Numbered from the stretch's first letter, positions 33,332-41,980 are shown. The stretch is 64,000 nt of DNA from Microbacterium sp. AK009 (GCF_013410955.1 NZ_JACCCG010000001.1:62001-126000), one strand, 5' to 3'. The notes: generated by a model from the sequence alone, not told the origin. A program made the numbers and translations.

Positions 33332-34393
33332 GTGACCGACACCGACCGTTCTCACGTGCTCACCCGCATCGCGAACGGCCTCGGCCATCTCACGCTCAAC
33401 CGCCCGCGCGCCATCAACGCGCTCGACCTGGGCATGATCCGCGACCTGCACGCGGCGCTGGACGCCTGGGAGCGGCATCCCGGGGTGGATCTCGTCGTCC
33501 TCGACGGCGCCGGCGAGCGAGGATTCTGCGCCGGGGGAGATGTGCGTGGCCTGCGCGAGCAGATCCTCGAGGGCGATCCGGATGCCGCGGGCATGTTCTT
33601 CCGCGCCGAGTACGCGCTGAACGCGCGGATCGCCGAGTACCCCAAGCCCATCGTCGCCCTCGCCGACGGCGCCACGATGGGCGGCGGCATCGGCCTGGCC
33701 GGGCACGCGGCGGTGCGCGTCGTGACCGAGCGGTCGCGCCTTGCGATGCCGGAGACCCGGATCGGATTCACCCCGGATGTCGGGGGCTCCTGGCTCCTCG
33801 CGCGGGCGCCTGGGCGTCTCGGCGAATATCTCGCGCTCACCGGCCGCACGATGGATGCCGCCGACGCGCTGTACGCCGGCTTCGCCGATCACCTCGTCGT
33901 CGCCGACAACCTCGAGGCGCTCCGCGAGGCGCTGCAGAATCGCGCCGATCCCGCCAGCCCCACCGAGATCGTGCTGCTCTTCGACGACACCGCCGGGGCG
34001 CCCTCGCTCGCGGCCGCTCGGCCGTGGATCGACGACGCCTTCGCCGCCGACACCGTCGTCGAGATCGTCGAGCGCCTGCGCGCCCGGCCCGAGCCCGAGG
34101 CGGCTGCGACCGCCGACACGCTGGCGGAGCTCTCGCCCACAGCGCTCGCCGTGACGCTCGAGGCGGTGCGCCGCGCCCGCGCACTTCCCGACCTTCGCTC
34201 CGCGCTCGCGCAGGAGTACGGCCTGGTGCTGTGGTTCGCCGCGACGCAGCCCGACCTGGTGGAGGGGATCCGCGCGCAGCTGGTGGACAAGGACCGCTCG
34301 CCGCGGTGGAACCCCGCGCGGCTCGGCGACGTGCCGCTCGAGACCGTCGCCGACGCCTTCGCCTTCTCGCCGTCCCGGCCGCTCTGGGGTTGA
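33332..34393 (+). CDS. Enoyl-CoA hydratase/isomerase family, 3-hydroxyisobutyryl-CoA hydrolase-like
   Basis: 353 residues, leaderless-looking GTG. LNRPRAINALDLGMIRDLHAAL and GERGFCAGGDVRGL place it in the crotonase fold. MGGGIGLAGHAAVRVVTERSRLAMPETRIGFTPDVGGSW and the length (~350) match 3-hydroxyisobutyryl-CoA hydrolases of valine catabolism rather than ordinary 260-residue hydratases. The conserved Glu (PETRIGF) and Asp (TPDVG) are present. Its product, 3-hydroxyisobutyrate, would lead to methylmalonate semialdehyde, the substrate of the MmsA-type enzyme at 41981. Confidence 0.87.
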   Translation: MTDTDRSHVLTRIANGLGHLTLNRPRAINALDLGMIRDLHAALDAWERHPGVDLVVLDGAGERGFCAGGDVRGLREQILEGDPDAAGMFFRAEYALNARIAEYPKPIVALADGATMGGGIGLAGHAAVRVVTERSRLAMPETRIGFTPDVGGSWLLARAPGRLGEYLALTGRTMDAADALYAGFADHLVVADNLEALREALQNRADPASPTEIVLLFDDTAGAPSLAAARPWIDDAFAADTVVEIVERLRARPEPEAAATADTLAELSPTALAVTLEAVRRARALPDLRSALAQEYGLVLWFAATQPDLVEGIRAQLVDKDRSPRWNPARLGDVPLETVADAFAFSPSRPLWG

Positions 34394-34398
34394 CCACG

Positions 34399-35268
34399 AT
34401 GTCGCCGAGGTCGGAGCGTGCGCGGCGTCGCCGCATCTCGCGTGGGGCGGCGGTCGACTGGTTCTTCTTCGTCTTCGCAGGTCTCGCCGCCATCTGGCTG
34501 GCCTACCTCAGCCTCACCGAGTCGTTCCGGGTCGGCTGGTGGGGAATTCTCGTCGCCATCGCCTTCTGGGTGCTGCTGGCCTACCTCGTGCTTCCGCGCC
34601 TGCACCGCATCCTCACGACGATCTACGTGCCCGACTACTTCATCGGCCGCACGCGCACGAGCGACGGACTGCTCGGCGACCCGGTGAACCTCGCGTTCAT
34701 CGGCGAGGCGGAGCAGATCAAGGCCGCCCTGCGCGCGGCCCGCTGGACCGAGGCCGATCCGGTCACCCTCGCCTCGTCGTGGCGCATCGTCACCTCGACG
34801 CTCAGCCGCCGCAGCTACGGCGAGGCGCCGGTGAGCCCGCTGTTCCTGTTCGGGCGCCAGCAGGACTTCGCCTTCCAGCAGGAGGTCGACGGAAACCCGG
34901 CCAAGCGTCACCACGTGCGGTTCTGGCGCTGCCCCGACGACTGGCTGCTGCCCGGCGGCTACCGTGTCGACTGGCTCGCCGCCGGCACCTTCGACACCGC
35001 CGTGGGGTTGTCGCTGTTCACCCTCCAGATCACCCACCGCATCGACGCCGACACCGACATCGAGCGCGACCACATCGTCCGGTCGCTGCGGGAGGGGGCG
35101 CCGGAGATCACCGTGAACGTCATCGCCGACTTCTCCACCGGTTACCACTCGCGAAACGGCGGCGGCGACAGCATCCGGACCGATGGCGATCTCCCGGTGG
35201 TCGACGTGCGCGCGGTGCGGGTGCCGCCCGTCGAGGCGCCGCGGAGTGCGGGGGAGGTGATCGCATGA
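34399..35268 (+). CDS. LssY C-terminal domain-like membrane protein
   Basis: 289 residues from ATG at 34399; TTG at 34390 overlapping the previous stop is also possible. Basic N-terminus, two transmembrane helices (~20-40 and 46-68), then a soluble domain with PDYFIGRTRTSDGLLGDPVNLAFIG and AARWTEADPVTLASSWRIVTSTLSRRSYGEAPVSPL, characteristic of the LssY C-terminal domain. The function of this domain is unknown; full LssY is linked to Legionella secretion genes and PAP2 proteins. It overlaps the next gene by 4 bases. Confidence 0.78.
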   Translation: MSPRSERARRRRISRGAAVDWFFFVFAGLAAIWLAYLSLTESFRVGWWGILVAIAFWVLLAYLVLPRLHRILTTIYVPDYFIGRTRTSDGLLGDPVNLAFIGEAEQIKAALRAARWTEADPVTLASSWRIVTSTLSRRSYGEAPVSPLFLFGRQQDFAFQQEVDGNPAKRHHVRFWRCPDDWLLPGGYRVDWLAAGTFDTAVGLSLFTLQITHRIDADTDIERDHIVRSLREGAPEITVNVIADFSTGYHSRNGGGDSIRTDGDLPVVDVRAVRVPPVEAPRSAGEVIA

Positions 35269-35789
35269 GGCAGGACGACCACCCCAAGAAGCGGGTCGCC
35301 TTCGAGCCGGCCGAGCGTCTGCTCCAGCCCACCGGCTACGACCCCGACATGAAGCGTCCGCCCACGATCATCGCGGGCACCCTGCTCGTCCTCCTCGGCG
35401 TGCTCGCCGGGGCCGCGTGGGTCGTCGCCTCCTCCGGCGTCTGGCCCGAGTGGGTGGGAGAGGTCGCCGCGATCGTCGGCGGCGACGGGGGAGACGTTCC
35501 CGACCGCGTCGAGCAGAGCACCTTCATCGTCTTCGCGGCGTTCAGTGCCGTGTTCCTCGCGGCGGAGGCGACGATGGCGCTGCTGGTCTTCCTCGGGGTG
35601 AACTGGGCGCGGGTGCTCGTCATGGTCTTCGCGGCGCTGACGATCTCGGCGGCGTTCGTGCGGTGGTGGGCCGAGGGTCAGCAGATCGAGATCACGACCA
35701 CCTTCGTCTCGCTCGGCATCGACATCCTCATCCTGCTCGCGCTGTCGAGCCGGAGCGCCGCGGCCTACGCCCGGCGGAAGGAACGCTGA
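35265..35789 (+). CDS. Hypothetical four-helix membrane protein
   Basis: 174 residues, ATG overlapping the LssY-like stop as ATGA with GGGGAGG upstream. A soluble N-terminus of ~32 residues (HPKKRVAFEPAERLLQPTGYDPDMKRPP) precedes hydrophobic segments at ~34-56, 85-110, 112-132 and 143-163. I do not recognise a family. It is co-translated with the LssY-like protein, so the two may form a membrane unit. Confidence 0.65.
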   Translation: MRQDDHPKKRVAFEPAERLLQPTGYDPDMKRPPTIIAGTLLVLLGVLAGAAWVVASSGVWPEWVGEVAAIVGGDGGDVPDRVEQSTFIVFAAFSAVFLAAEATMALLVFLGVNWARVLVMVFAALTISAAFVRWWAEGQQIEITTTFVSLGIDILILLALSSRSAAAYARRKER

Positions 35790-35805
35790 GCGGTCCGGTG
35801 GCTGC

Positions 35806-36381
35806 TCAGCGCGGCGCGATGCCCGCGAGCGTGGCGTCCACCAGCTGCCTCGCGACCGCCGGATCCAGCGGGCGGTGGCCGAGCAGGAGCCGGTACCAGG
35901 CGAATCCCAGGAGCTGGTCGATGGTCTGCTCCACGTCGAGATCACCTCGTGCCTCTCCCCGCGACACCCCACGCCGAAGTGCTTCCTCGATCGGACCCCA
36001 CCAGCTCTCGTGCACGCGGCGGTAGGCGGGGAGAAAGTCGGGGTCGAGCTGGGCCTCGGCCATGAGTGTGCGATTGGCCAGTGAGGTGCCGCGATCGCGG
36101 TCGGCGCTGCGCGCGAAGACCGGCTCGAGGATTGCCAGCAGATCTCCGCGCAGGCTCCCGGTGTCGGGTGCGGGAACGCGCTCGGGCCCGACGCCGATGA
36201 AGGCTTCCAGGATCAGGTCGGCTTTCGATCCGCCCCACCATCGGTAGATGGTCTGTTTGCCCACGCCCGCGCGCCTGGCGATGCCCTCGATCGTGGTCGC
36301 GCCGTAGCCCACTTCTTCGAGCAGATCCACGGTCGCATCGAGTACGGCCTGCGTTGGGGCGGCGCGACGGCGAGTGGACAT
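35806..36381 (-). CDS. TetR family transcriptional regulator
   Basis: 191 residues, ATG at 36381 placed 6 bases after TAGACT (36393-36388), so probably leaderless. The DNA-binding domain is ~10-55: TQAVLDATVDLLEEVGYGATTIEGIARRAGVGKQTIYRWWGGSKADLI. The C-terminal part resembles the TetR_C_11-like ligand domain. It is divergent from an SDR gene with two near-identical dyads in the gap, so auto- and SDR repression is likely, relieved by an unknown ligand. Confidence 0.9.
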   Translation of the reverse strand: MSTRRRAAPTQAVLDATVDLLEEVGYGATTIEGIARRAGVGKQTIYRWWGGSKADLILEAFIGVGPERVPAPDTGSLRGDLLAILEPVFARSADRDRGTSLANRTLMAEAQLDPDFLPAYRRVHESWWGPIEEALRRGVSRGEARGDLDVEQTIDQLLGFAWYRLLLGHRPLDPAVARQLVDATLAGIAPR

Positions 36382-36387
36382 GGCGAA

Positions 36388-36450
36388 AGTCTAACCGTTG
36401 ACGAGACGCTACGTCTCGTTCTACTCTGATTACGAGACGTTGCGTCTCGA
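36388..36450. promoter_or_regulatory. Two tandem TetR operators between tetR and the SDR
   Basis: Operator 1 is ACGAGACG-CTA-CGTCTCGT (36401-36419) and operator 2 is ACGAGACG-TTG-CGTCTCGA (36432-36450). Their centres are 31 bases apart, about three helical turns. For the SDR, -35 TTGACG (36398-36403) and -10 TACTCT (36422-36427) are covered or flanked by the two sites. The regulator's own -10 TAGACT lies beside operator 1. Confidence 0.8.
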
Positions 36451-36468
36451 TTTGAACGAGGAGTGATC

Positions 36469-37176
36469 ATGGAAACCGACAACGGGCGGCGCGCGGTCAT
36501 CACCGGCGCGGGGCGGGGGATCGGCGCGGCCGCGGCGGGCATCCTGGCCGCGGCGGGATGGGAGGTCGTCGCCCTCGTGCGCGACGTCGCATCCGCGGAG
36601 GAGCGGTTCGCGAGCGCGACGGGGGTGCGGGTGATGCGAGCGGATGTCGGCGATGCCGTCGCCCTCGCGGCCGTCGCCGCCGAGATCGACGGGGCGGTCG
36701 ACCTCCTTGTCGCGAATGCCGCGCAGTTCTCGCCGTGGGACGAGACCGTCCTCGGGGCCGACATCCCCGCGGTGGAGGCTGTCATCGACACCAATGTGCT
36801 CGGTACCTGGCGGACCGTCCAGGCCTTCGCGCCGCTGCTGCGACGGCGCGCCGGTGGCGCCATCATCGTCGTCGGCAGTGGCGCGGGCTCGCACGGCGAC
36901 CCGCAATTCGGTGTCGGTACGTCGCCCGGCGCGGCCGGGTACGCCGTCTCGAAGGCGGCGGTGCATGTGCTGACGCGCAAGCTCGCCTCAGAGCTCAGGG
37001 GGGAGGTGGCGGTGTACGCCGTCGATCCGGGGCTCACAGCCACCGCTCCCGGGATGGCCGACTTCGGCGCGCGGCCCGTTCGCGAGGGCGCACAGAGCGT
37101 CCTGTTCCCGGTGCTGCACCCCGGCTTTGTTGTTCCGGGCACGCTGACCCGCGACGGCGGATCGCTGCCGTGGTGA
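36469..37176 (+). CDS. Short-chain dehydrogenase/reductase
   Basis: 235 residues from ATG at 36469, chosen for GAGGAG 5 bases upstream (GTG 36463 is in frame). The nucleotide motif TGAGRGIGAA, VANAAQFSPW, the catalytic Ser in IIVVGSGAGS and Y-x-x-x-K in GYAVSKAAVHVL are intact. NAD(P)-dependent; substrate unknown. It is repressed, by inference, by the divergent TetR. The gene ends 1 base before the stop of the convergent threonine aldolase-like gene. Confidence 0.88.
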   Translation: METDNGRRAVITGAGRGIGAAAAGILAAAGWEVVALVRDVASAEERFASATGVRVMRADVGDAVALAAVAAEIDGAVDLLVANAAQFSPWDETVLGADIPAVEAVIDTNVLGTWRTVQAFAPLLRRRAGGAIIVVGSGAGSHGDPQFGVGTSPGAAGYAVSKAAVHVLTRKLASELRGEVAVYAVDPGLTATAPGMADFGARPVREGAQSVLFPVLHPGFVVPGTLTRDGGSLPW

Positions 37177-37177
37177 G

Positions 37178-38242
37178 CTAGACGGTGAGCCGCGACAGTT
37201 CCGCGACGAACGCGTCGACGTCGTCCTCGGTGGTGTCGAAGGAGCACATCCACCGCACCTCGCGGCGCGCGGCGTCCCAGTCGTAGAACCGGAACTTCGC
37301 GCGCAGCTGATCGGCGACCCCCTCGGGGAGGATGGCGAAGACGCCGTTGGCCTGCGTGGGCTGGGTGAACTCCACTCCCGCGATCGAGCCGTCGGCCAGG
37401 CCCGCCTCGACACCGGCCCGCAGGCGCTGGGCCATCGCGTTGGCGTGGCGGGCGTTGCGCAGCCACAGGTCGCCCTCGAGGAGGGCGACCAGCTGCGCCG
37501 AGACGAAGCGCATCTTGCTCGCCAGCTGCATGTTGAGCTTGCGGAGGTAGGTCAGCCCCGTCGACGCTGCGGGGTCGAGCACGACGATCGCCTCGCCGAG
37601 CATCGCGCCGTTCTTGGTGCCGCCGAAGCTCACCACGTCGACGCCGACGTCGCGGGTGAATGCCCGCACCGGCAGGTCGAGCGCGGCCGCGGCGTTCGCG
37701 ATGCGCGCCCCATCCAGGTGTAGCCGCATCCCGAGCGGGTGGATGTGATCGGCGATCGCGCGGATCTCCTCGGGGGTGTACAGGGTGCCGAGCTCGGTGG
37801 ACTGCGTGATCGAGACGACGAGCGGCTGGGCACGGTGCTCATCGCCCCAGCCCCACGCCTCCCGATCGATCAGCTCGGGCGTGAGCTTGCCGTCCTCGGT
37901 GGGAACGGTGAGGAGCTTGATGCCCGCCACGCGCTCCGGCGCCCCGCCCTCGTCGACATTGATGTGCGCGCTGGATGCGGCGATCACGGCGCCCCAGCGC
38001 GGAAGCATCGACTGCAGGCCCACGACGTTGGCACCCGTGCCGTTGAACACCGGGAAGGCCTCGACCCCCTCGCCGAAGTGCGCCGTGAAGACCTCCTGGA
38101 GGCGTTCGGTGTACACGTCTTCCCCGTAGGAGATCTGGTGGCCCTCGTTGGCGGCGGTGATGGCCGCGAGCACCTCGGGGTGGATGCCGGAGTAGTTGTC
38201 CGAGGCGAAGCCGCGCACGGCGGTGTCGTGGATGGTCGTCAC
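37178..38242 (-). CDS. Threonine aldolase family PLP enzyme (low-specificity L-threonine aldolase-like)
   Basis: 354 residues from GTG at 38242, favoured because TAGGCT (38256-38251) lies 8 bases upstream; a TTG at 38251 is in frame. FASDNYSGIHPEVLAAI is the family opening. LHLDGARIANAAAALDLP holds the PLP-contacting Asp and SFGGTKNGAMLGEAIVV the Schiff-base Lys. It would cleave L-threonine or L-allo-threonine to glycine and acetaldehyde, or act on related beta-hydroxy amino acids. The SDR/DUF6421 pair lies upstream on the same strand, 25 bases away. Confidence 0.87.
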   Translation of the reverse strand: MTTIHDTAVRGFASDNYSGIHPEVLAAITAANEGHQISYGEDVYTERLQEVFTAHFGEGVEAFPVFNGTGANVVGLQSMLPRWGAVIAASSAHINVDEGGAPERVAGIKLLTVPTEDGKLTPELIDREAWGWGDEHRAQPLVVSITQSTELGTLYTPEEIRAIADHIHPLGMRLHLDGARIANAAAALDLPVRAFTRDVGVDVVSFGGTKNGAMLGEAIVVLDPAASTGLTYLRKLNMQLASKMRFVSAQLVALLEGDLWLRNARHANAMAQRLRAGVEAGLADGSIAGVEFTQPTQANGVFAILPEGVADQLRAKFRFYDWDAARREVRWMCSFDTTEDDVDAFVAELSRLTV

Positions 38243-38266
38243 GTCGATCAAGCCTAGGTGTACGAA

Positions 38267-38941
38267 TCAGGCGTCGAGCGTGACGACGTCGTCGTTCACC
38301 GACGAGGCTTCGGCGGAGAACAGCGCGACGAACTCGGTGGCGACGCGTTCCTCGAGACCCTCGAGGCTCTTCACGCGGAAGACGACCGCGGCGCTCGACG
38401 CCGGTTCACCGGCATCCCTCGCGGCCTTGGCCAGGCCGTGCGCGACAGCGCGCGTCCACGCCTCGCTCGCGGCCTTCACCGCGGCGTAGTTCGCGCCGCC
38501 GGCCAGCGGCCGGGCGACTGCGGTCGAGGAGATCATCGCCAGCCGCCCGACCGGCGAGGCCACGAGGTCGTCGAAGAACGCGCGGGTGACGTGCCGAAGG
38601 GCGGTGAGCGAGGTCTCGAGCACCCGGTAGTCGTGGTCGCTCTGCCCGGCCAGGCCGCCGCCGCCGCGCCATCCGCCGACGAGGTGCAGGATGCCGTCGA
38701 CGCGGCCGTGCGCGGAGCGCACCCTTGCCGCGAGCCCGATGACGGCTGCCTCGTCGGTGAGGTCGACCGTCTCGGTCGCGATGCCGGAGACGGCGGACGC
38801 GAGAGCGGCGAGCTTCTCGGGATCGCGCCCCGCCACCACCACGTGCGCGCCCGCAGCGGTGAGGGCCTCGGCCGCGACACGGCCGACCGCGCTCGTGCCG
38901 CCGGCGAGCAGCACGACCCGGCCGGCGACGGCGTCAGTCAT
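38267..38941 (-). CDS. Short-chain dehydrogenase/reductase paired with DUF6421
   Basis: 224 residues, start overlapping the DUF6421 gene by 8 bases. The glycine motif is the variant AGGTSAVGRVAAEAL. ILHLVGGWRGGGG, SSTAVARPLAGG and NYAAVKAASEAW (Y-x-x-x-K) follow, so the catalytic Ser/Tyr/Lys are present. Shorter than classical SDRs and without a typical substrate lid. Tight coupling with DUF6421 suggests a joint pathway. Cofactor specificity is not clear. Confidence 0.83.
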   Translation of the reverse strand: MTDAVAGRVVLLAGGTSAVGRVAAEALTAAGAHVVVAGRDPEKLAALASAVSGIATETVDLTDEAAVIGLAARVRSAHGRVDGILHLVGGWRGGGGLAGQSDHDYRVLETSLTALRHVTRAFFDDLVASPVGRLAMISSTAVARPLAGGANYAAVKAASEAWTRAVAHGLAKAARDAGEPASSAAVVFRVKSLEGLEERVATEFVALFSAEASSVNDDVVTLDA

Positions 38942-40340
38942 CCGTGCCCCGGATGCCGGCGGTCGACTCGATCACCGGACGCATCTTCTTCTCCAGCGCC
39001 TCGAAGAACATCGACAGCGGGAACTCGTCGTCCAGCACCGCGACGGTGTACCCCTTCGGCGCGCCCGCGAGCACGTCGTCAGGGAGCCCGCGCGCCCAGC
39101 GCGACGCCGGGTGCGGGGTGAGGGTCTGTCGCACGAGGTCGTAGGCCGCGAGCCAGTGGGCGGTCTTCGGTCGGTCGATCGAGCGCCAGTACAGCTCGTC
39201 GATCGCGTCGCCGAGCGCGACGACCGCGGCGGGCACGCCCTCCCAGTCGAATGCGAGCGAGGTGTCGGTCCAGTGCAGCACACCGCGCTGGTGAAGCCAC
39301 GCGAACAGCAGTTGCCCGCCGAGTCCGTCGTAGTTGCGCACCCGCGAGCCGGTGATCGCGAAGCGGAAGATGCGGTCGAAGATCACCGCGTACTGCACGA
39401 GAACCGCGTGCTCGAGCGTCTCGGCCTCGATGTCGTCGAGGGTCTCGCCGGCCTCGACCCGCGCCCGGAGACGCGCGGTGAGGCCGACGCACTCGCGGAA
39501 CGCGGTGAGGTCGCACCGCAGCTCCTCCAGCGAGTAGAGGAAGTACGGCATCCGCTGCTTGATCATGAACGGGTCGAAGGGCAGGTCGCCGCGCATGTGG
39601 GTGCGGTCGTGGATGAGGTCCCACATGACGAAGGTCTTCTCGGTGAGCCGCTGGTCGTCGAGCATGCGCGCGGCATCGGCGGGCAGGTCGAGCTTGGTGA
39701 TCTCGGCGGCGGCCCGGGTGACCCGGCGATAGCGGGCGGCTTCGCGGTCCTGGAAGATCGCGCCCCAGGTGAAGGTCGGGATCTCCCGCATCGCGACGGT
39801 CTCGGGGAAGAGCACGGCGCTGTTGGTGTCATAGCCGGGGGTGAAATCCAGGAGCCGCAGCGACAGGAAGAGGCGGTTGGTGTATTCGGTCTCGAGCTGA
39901 GCGATGAACTCGGGCCAGATCACCTCGACGAGCACGGCCTCCAGGTGCCGGTTCGGTGAGCCGTTCTGGGTGTACATCGGGAAGACGACGAGGTGACGAA
40001 GACCGTCGACGCGGTGCTCCTGAGGCTGGAAGGCGACCAGGGAGTCGAGGAAGTCGGGTTCGGCGAAGCCGCCGTCCGCCCAGCGGCGAAGGTCGACGAC
40101 GGATGCGGCGAGGTAGGCCTCGTCATGCGGGAAGCGCGGCGCAAGCGCGGTGATCGCGTCAGCGATGGCGGCCACGAGCTCGCGCGCGCGGTCGTGCACC
40201 TGCGGATCGGGGATCGAGCCGTCCTTCACCTGGAGATCCTGGATCGCGGTGGCCGCGGCTTTCAGGGCGAGCCACTCGGGCGAGGTCTCGACTCCGGACG
40301 CGGACAGCGAGGCCGCGGGCGCGGGGATGACGGTGCTCAT
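38934..40340 (-). CDS. DUF6421 family protein
   Basis: 468 residues from ATG at 40340, placed 7 bases after a strong TATACT (40353-40348) and thus probably leaderless. No signal or membrane segments. Conserved-looking blocks include HLVVFPMYTQNGSPNRHLEAVLVEVIWPEF, MWDLIHDRTHMRGDLPFDPFMIKQRMPYFLYSLEELRCDLTAF and LLFAWLHQRGVLHW. The HDRTH and E-E-L-R-C-D clusters look like metal or catalytic sites, but no reaction is known. It overlaps the SDR gene by 8 bases and is divergent from an Lrp regulator, its likely controller. Confidence 0.82.
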   Translation of the reverse strand: MSTVIPAPAASLSASGVETSPEWLALKAAATAIQDLQVKDGSIPDPQVHDRARELVAAIADAITALAPRFPHDEAYLAASVVDLRRWADGGFAEPDFLDSLVAFQPQEHRVDGLRHLVVFPMYTQNGSPNRHLEAVLVEVIWPEFIAQLETEYTNRLFLSLRLLDFTPGYDTNSAVLFPETVAMREIPTFTWGAIFQDREAARYRRVTRAAAEITKLDLPADAARMLDDQRLTEKTFVMWDLIHDRTHMRGDLPFDPFMIKQRMPYFLYSLEELRCDLTAFRECVGLTARLRARVEAGETLDDIEAETLEHAVLVQYAVIFDRIFRFAITGSRVRNYDGLGGQLLFAWLHQRGVLHWTDTSLAFDWEGVPAAVVALGDAIDELYWRSIDRPKTAHWLAAYDLVRQTLTPHPASRWARGLPDDVLAGAPKGYTVAVLDDEFPLSMFFEALEKKMRPVIESTAGIRGTDD

Positions 40341-40347
40341 GCCGTTC

Positions 40348-40398
40348 AGTATAGGAAACATTCCGGCTGGTTGCCATTCTGACAGGAGGATTTCCTGT
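40348..40398. promoter_or_regulatory. DUF6421 promoter and putative Lrp sites
   Basis: -10 TATACT on minus (40353-40348) drives DUF6421. Two dyads flank it: GGAA-ACA-TTCC (40354-40364) and ACAGGA-GGATT-TCCTGT (40382-40398), with centres 31 bases apart. The second has the 15-17-base size common for Lrp/AsnC sites. The Lrp-type gene starts at 40429, 6 bases after TACGCT (40417-40422). Confidence 0.5.
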
Positions 40399-40428
40399 AT
40401 GGCGGCGGTCCACTGCTACGCTCGACGC

Positions 40429-40929
40429 ATGACCGGAGGCGACGTTCACGGCCCGGCCCCCCGTCTCGACGACGACATCGACGCCGGGATCGTCTCGGTC
40501 GTGAGCACCAACGCCCGCGCCACGCTGGCGGAGCTTTCCGCGGCGGTCGGGCTGTCGGTCTCGGCGGTGCAGACGCGCCTGCGGCGCCTGGAGGCGCGCG
40601 GGGTCATCACCGGCTACCGCGCGCAGCTCGACGCCGAAGCGGTCGGCAAACCCCTCTCGGCGTTCGTGGAGATCACCCCGCTCGATCCCGGACAGCCCGA
40701 CGACGCCCCCGAGCGCTTGGAGCACCTCGCCGAGATCGAGGCGTGCCACTCCATCGCCGGCGACGCCAGTTACATCCTGTTCGTCCGCGTCGAGAGCCCG
40801 CGCCATCTCGAGACGCTCATCCGCGACATCCGCGCTGCCGCCCAGGTGAACACCCGCACCACTGTCGTGCTGCAGACCTTCTACGAGAACCGGCCGATCC
40901 GGGTGCCCCGGGGTACGGTCGACCAATGA
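40429..40929 (+). CDS. Lrp/AsnC family transcriptional regulator
   Basis: 166 residues from ATG at 40429, favoured by TACGCT 6 bases upstream (leaderless). An in-frame ATG at 40399 with AGGAGG 9 bases upstream is a real alternative. N-terminal winged helix: DDDIDAGIVSVVSTNARATLAELSAAVGLSVSAVQTRLRRLEARGVITGY. The C-terminal RAM domain has ACHSIAGDASYILFVRVES. Amino-acid-responsive regulators of this family often control the divergent gene, here DUF6421. It overlaps the diacylglycerol-kinase-like gene by 4 bases. Confidence 0.9.
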   Translation: MTGGDVHGPAPRLDDDIDAGIVSVVSTNARATLAELSAAVGLSVSAVQTRLRRLEARGVITGYRAQLDAEAVGKPLSAFVEITPLDPGQPDDAPERLEHLAEIEACHSIAGDASYILFVRVESPRHLETLIRDIRAAAQVNTRTTVVLQTFYENRPIRVPRGTVDQ

Positions 40930-41870
40930 CGACCGACGGTTCGGGCCTGCTCATCCTCCGCAACAGCCGGTCGGGGACAGCGGTGATCCGCACCGATCCC
41001 GCCGACCTGTTCGCCGAGCGCCTCCCCGCGGCGCGCGTGCACGAGCTGGACGAGGGCGAAGATCTCGCGGATGTCGTCGACGCGGCGTTCGTGGGGGGTG
41101 ATGCGCCCGCGGTGCTCGGCGTCTACGGCGGTGACGGGTCGGTGTCGCGCATGGCGGGCCTCGCCCGGCAGCACGGCGTCCCCCTGCTGGTGATGCCCGG
41201 GGGGACCTTCAACCACTTCGCCCGGTCGGCGGGCCTGGACGACGTCGAGACGGCGGTGGAGGCGTATCTCGCGGGCGACACCGTCGAGGTCGCTGCGATG
41301 GAGGTCAGCGAGGCCGGGGCGGAAGCGGTGCTCGTCCTCAACGCCGCGTCGGTGGGCGCCTACCCCGAGCTGATCGAGGAGCGCGACCGCCGGCGCCGCC
41401 GGCTCGGGAAGTGGCTCGGCGGCATCGTCGCCGCCTGGCGCACGATGCGCACGGCCGAGCCGCTCGTGATCGTCCGAGAGGGTCGTCGCGCTCGGGTGTG
41501 GTCGGTGTTCGTCGGCGTCGGCACGAACGACCCGAAGCGTGTCGCGACGATGCAGCGCGAGACCCTCGAGGACCCCGTCCTCGACATCCGGATCCATCAC
41601 GCCCGGGGCACGCGCCTGCGCGCGATCGCCTCGCTCGCCTTCGGGAAGCGCACGGCGGCGGTGCTCCGCGCCGTGCGGCTCATGCCCGAGAAGCGCGACG
41701 TCGAGCGGCTGCTCGAGACCGAGTTCGAGATGACGGTGCGTCCGGGGCCCGGCCGGCCCGAGGTGTGGGTGCACGACGGCGAGCTCGAAGAGCCGCGCGG
41801 CGAGGAGTTCACGCTGCGCTTCACTGTGATCCCCGCCGCGCTGACGGTCTTCGCCCCGTGCTCCCGCTGA
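40926..41870 (+). CDS. Diacylglycerol/lipid kinase catalytic domain protein
   Basis: 314 residues, ATG overlapping the Lrp stop as ATGA. The ATP site G-G-D-G-S (68-72) in GVYGGDGSVSRM and PGGTFNHFARSAGL (~91-104) are hallmarks of the DagK/YegS/sphingosine-kinase fold. The C-terminal beta domain includes VWSVFVGVGTNDPKR and a terminal VTVIP-like strand. It probably phosphorylates a lipid or polyprenyl-type alcohol at the membrane face. Coupling to an Lrp regulator is unusual. Substrate not predictable. Confidence 0.87.
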   Translation: MTTDGSGLLILRNSRSGTAVIRTDPADLFAERLPAARVHELDEGEDLADVVDAAFVGGDAPAVLGVYGGDGSVSRMAGLARQHGVPLLVMPGGTFNHFARSAGLDDVETAVEAYLAGDTVEVAAMEVSEAGAEAVLVLNAASVGAYPELIEERDRRRRRLGKWLGGIVAAWRTMRTAEPLVIVREGRRARVWSVFVGVGTNDPKRVATMQRETLEDPVLDIRIHHARGTRLRAIASLAFGKRTAAVLRAVRLMPEKRDVERLLETEFEMTVRPGPGRPEVWVHDGELEEPRGEEFTLRFTVIPAALTVFAPCSR

Positions 41871-41884
41871 CCCCCTCCTCCGAT

Positions 41885-41957
41885 CCGCGAGAGTGCATCT
41901 GGGCGCCGAGGAGGCGGGTAGACCCCTGATTCTCGGCGCGCAGATGCACTCTCGCGG
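41885..41957. repeat. Large inverted repeat, probable bidirectional terminator or extragenic palindrome
   Basis: Arms of 26 bases (41885-41910 and 41932-41957) match at 25 positions around a 21-base loop. It lies between the convergent lipid kinase and mmsA genes. Its right arm core (41935-41956) recurs with 20 of 22 matches at 44933-44954 and 18 of 22 at 45332-45353, so it belongs to a dispersed family. Confidence 0.85.
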
Positions 41958-41980
41958 TGGAGAGTGGAGAACGAGGCGCG

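Noticed and set aside
40399..40428. Earlier ATG for the Lrp regulator with AGGAGG upstream
   Set aside because: The added ten residues (MAAVHCYARR) are not typical of the family, and TACGCT fits a leaderless start at 40429; kept as an alternative only.
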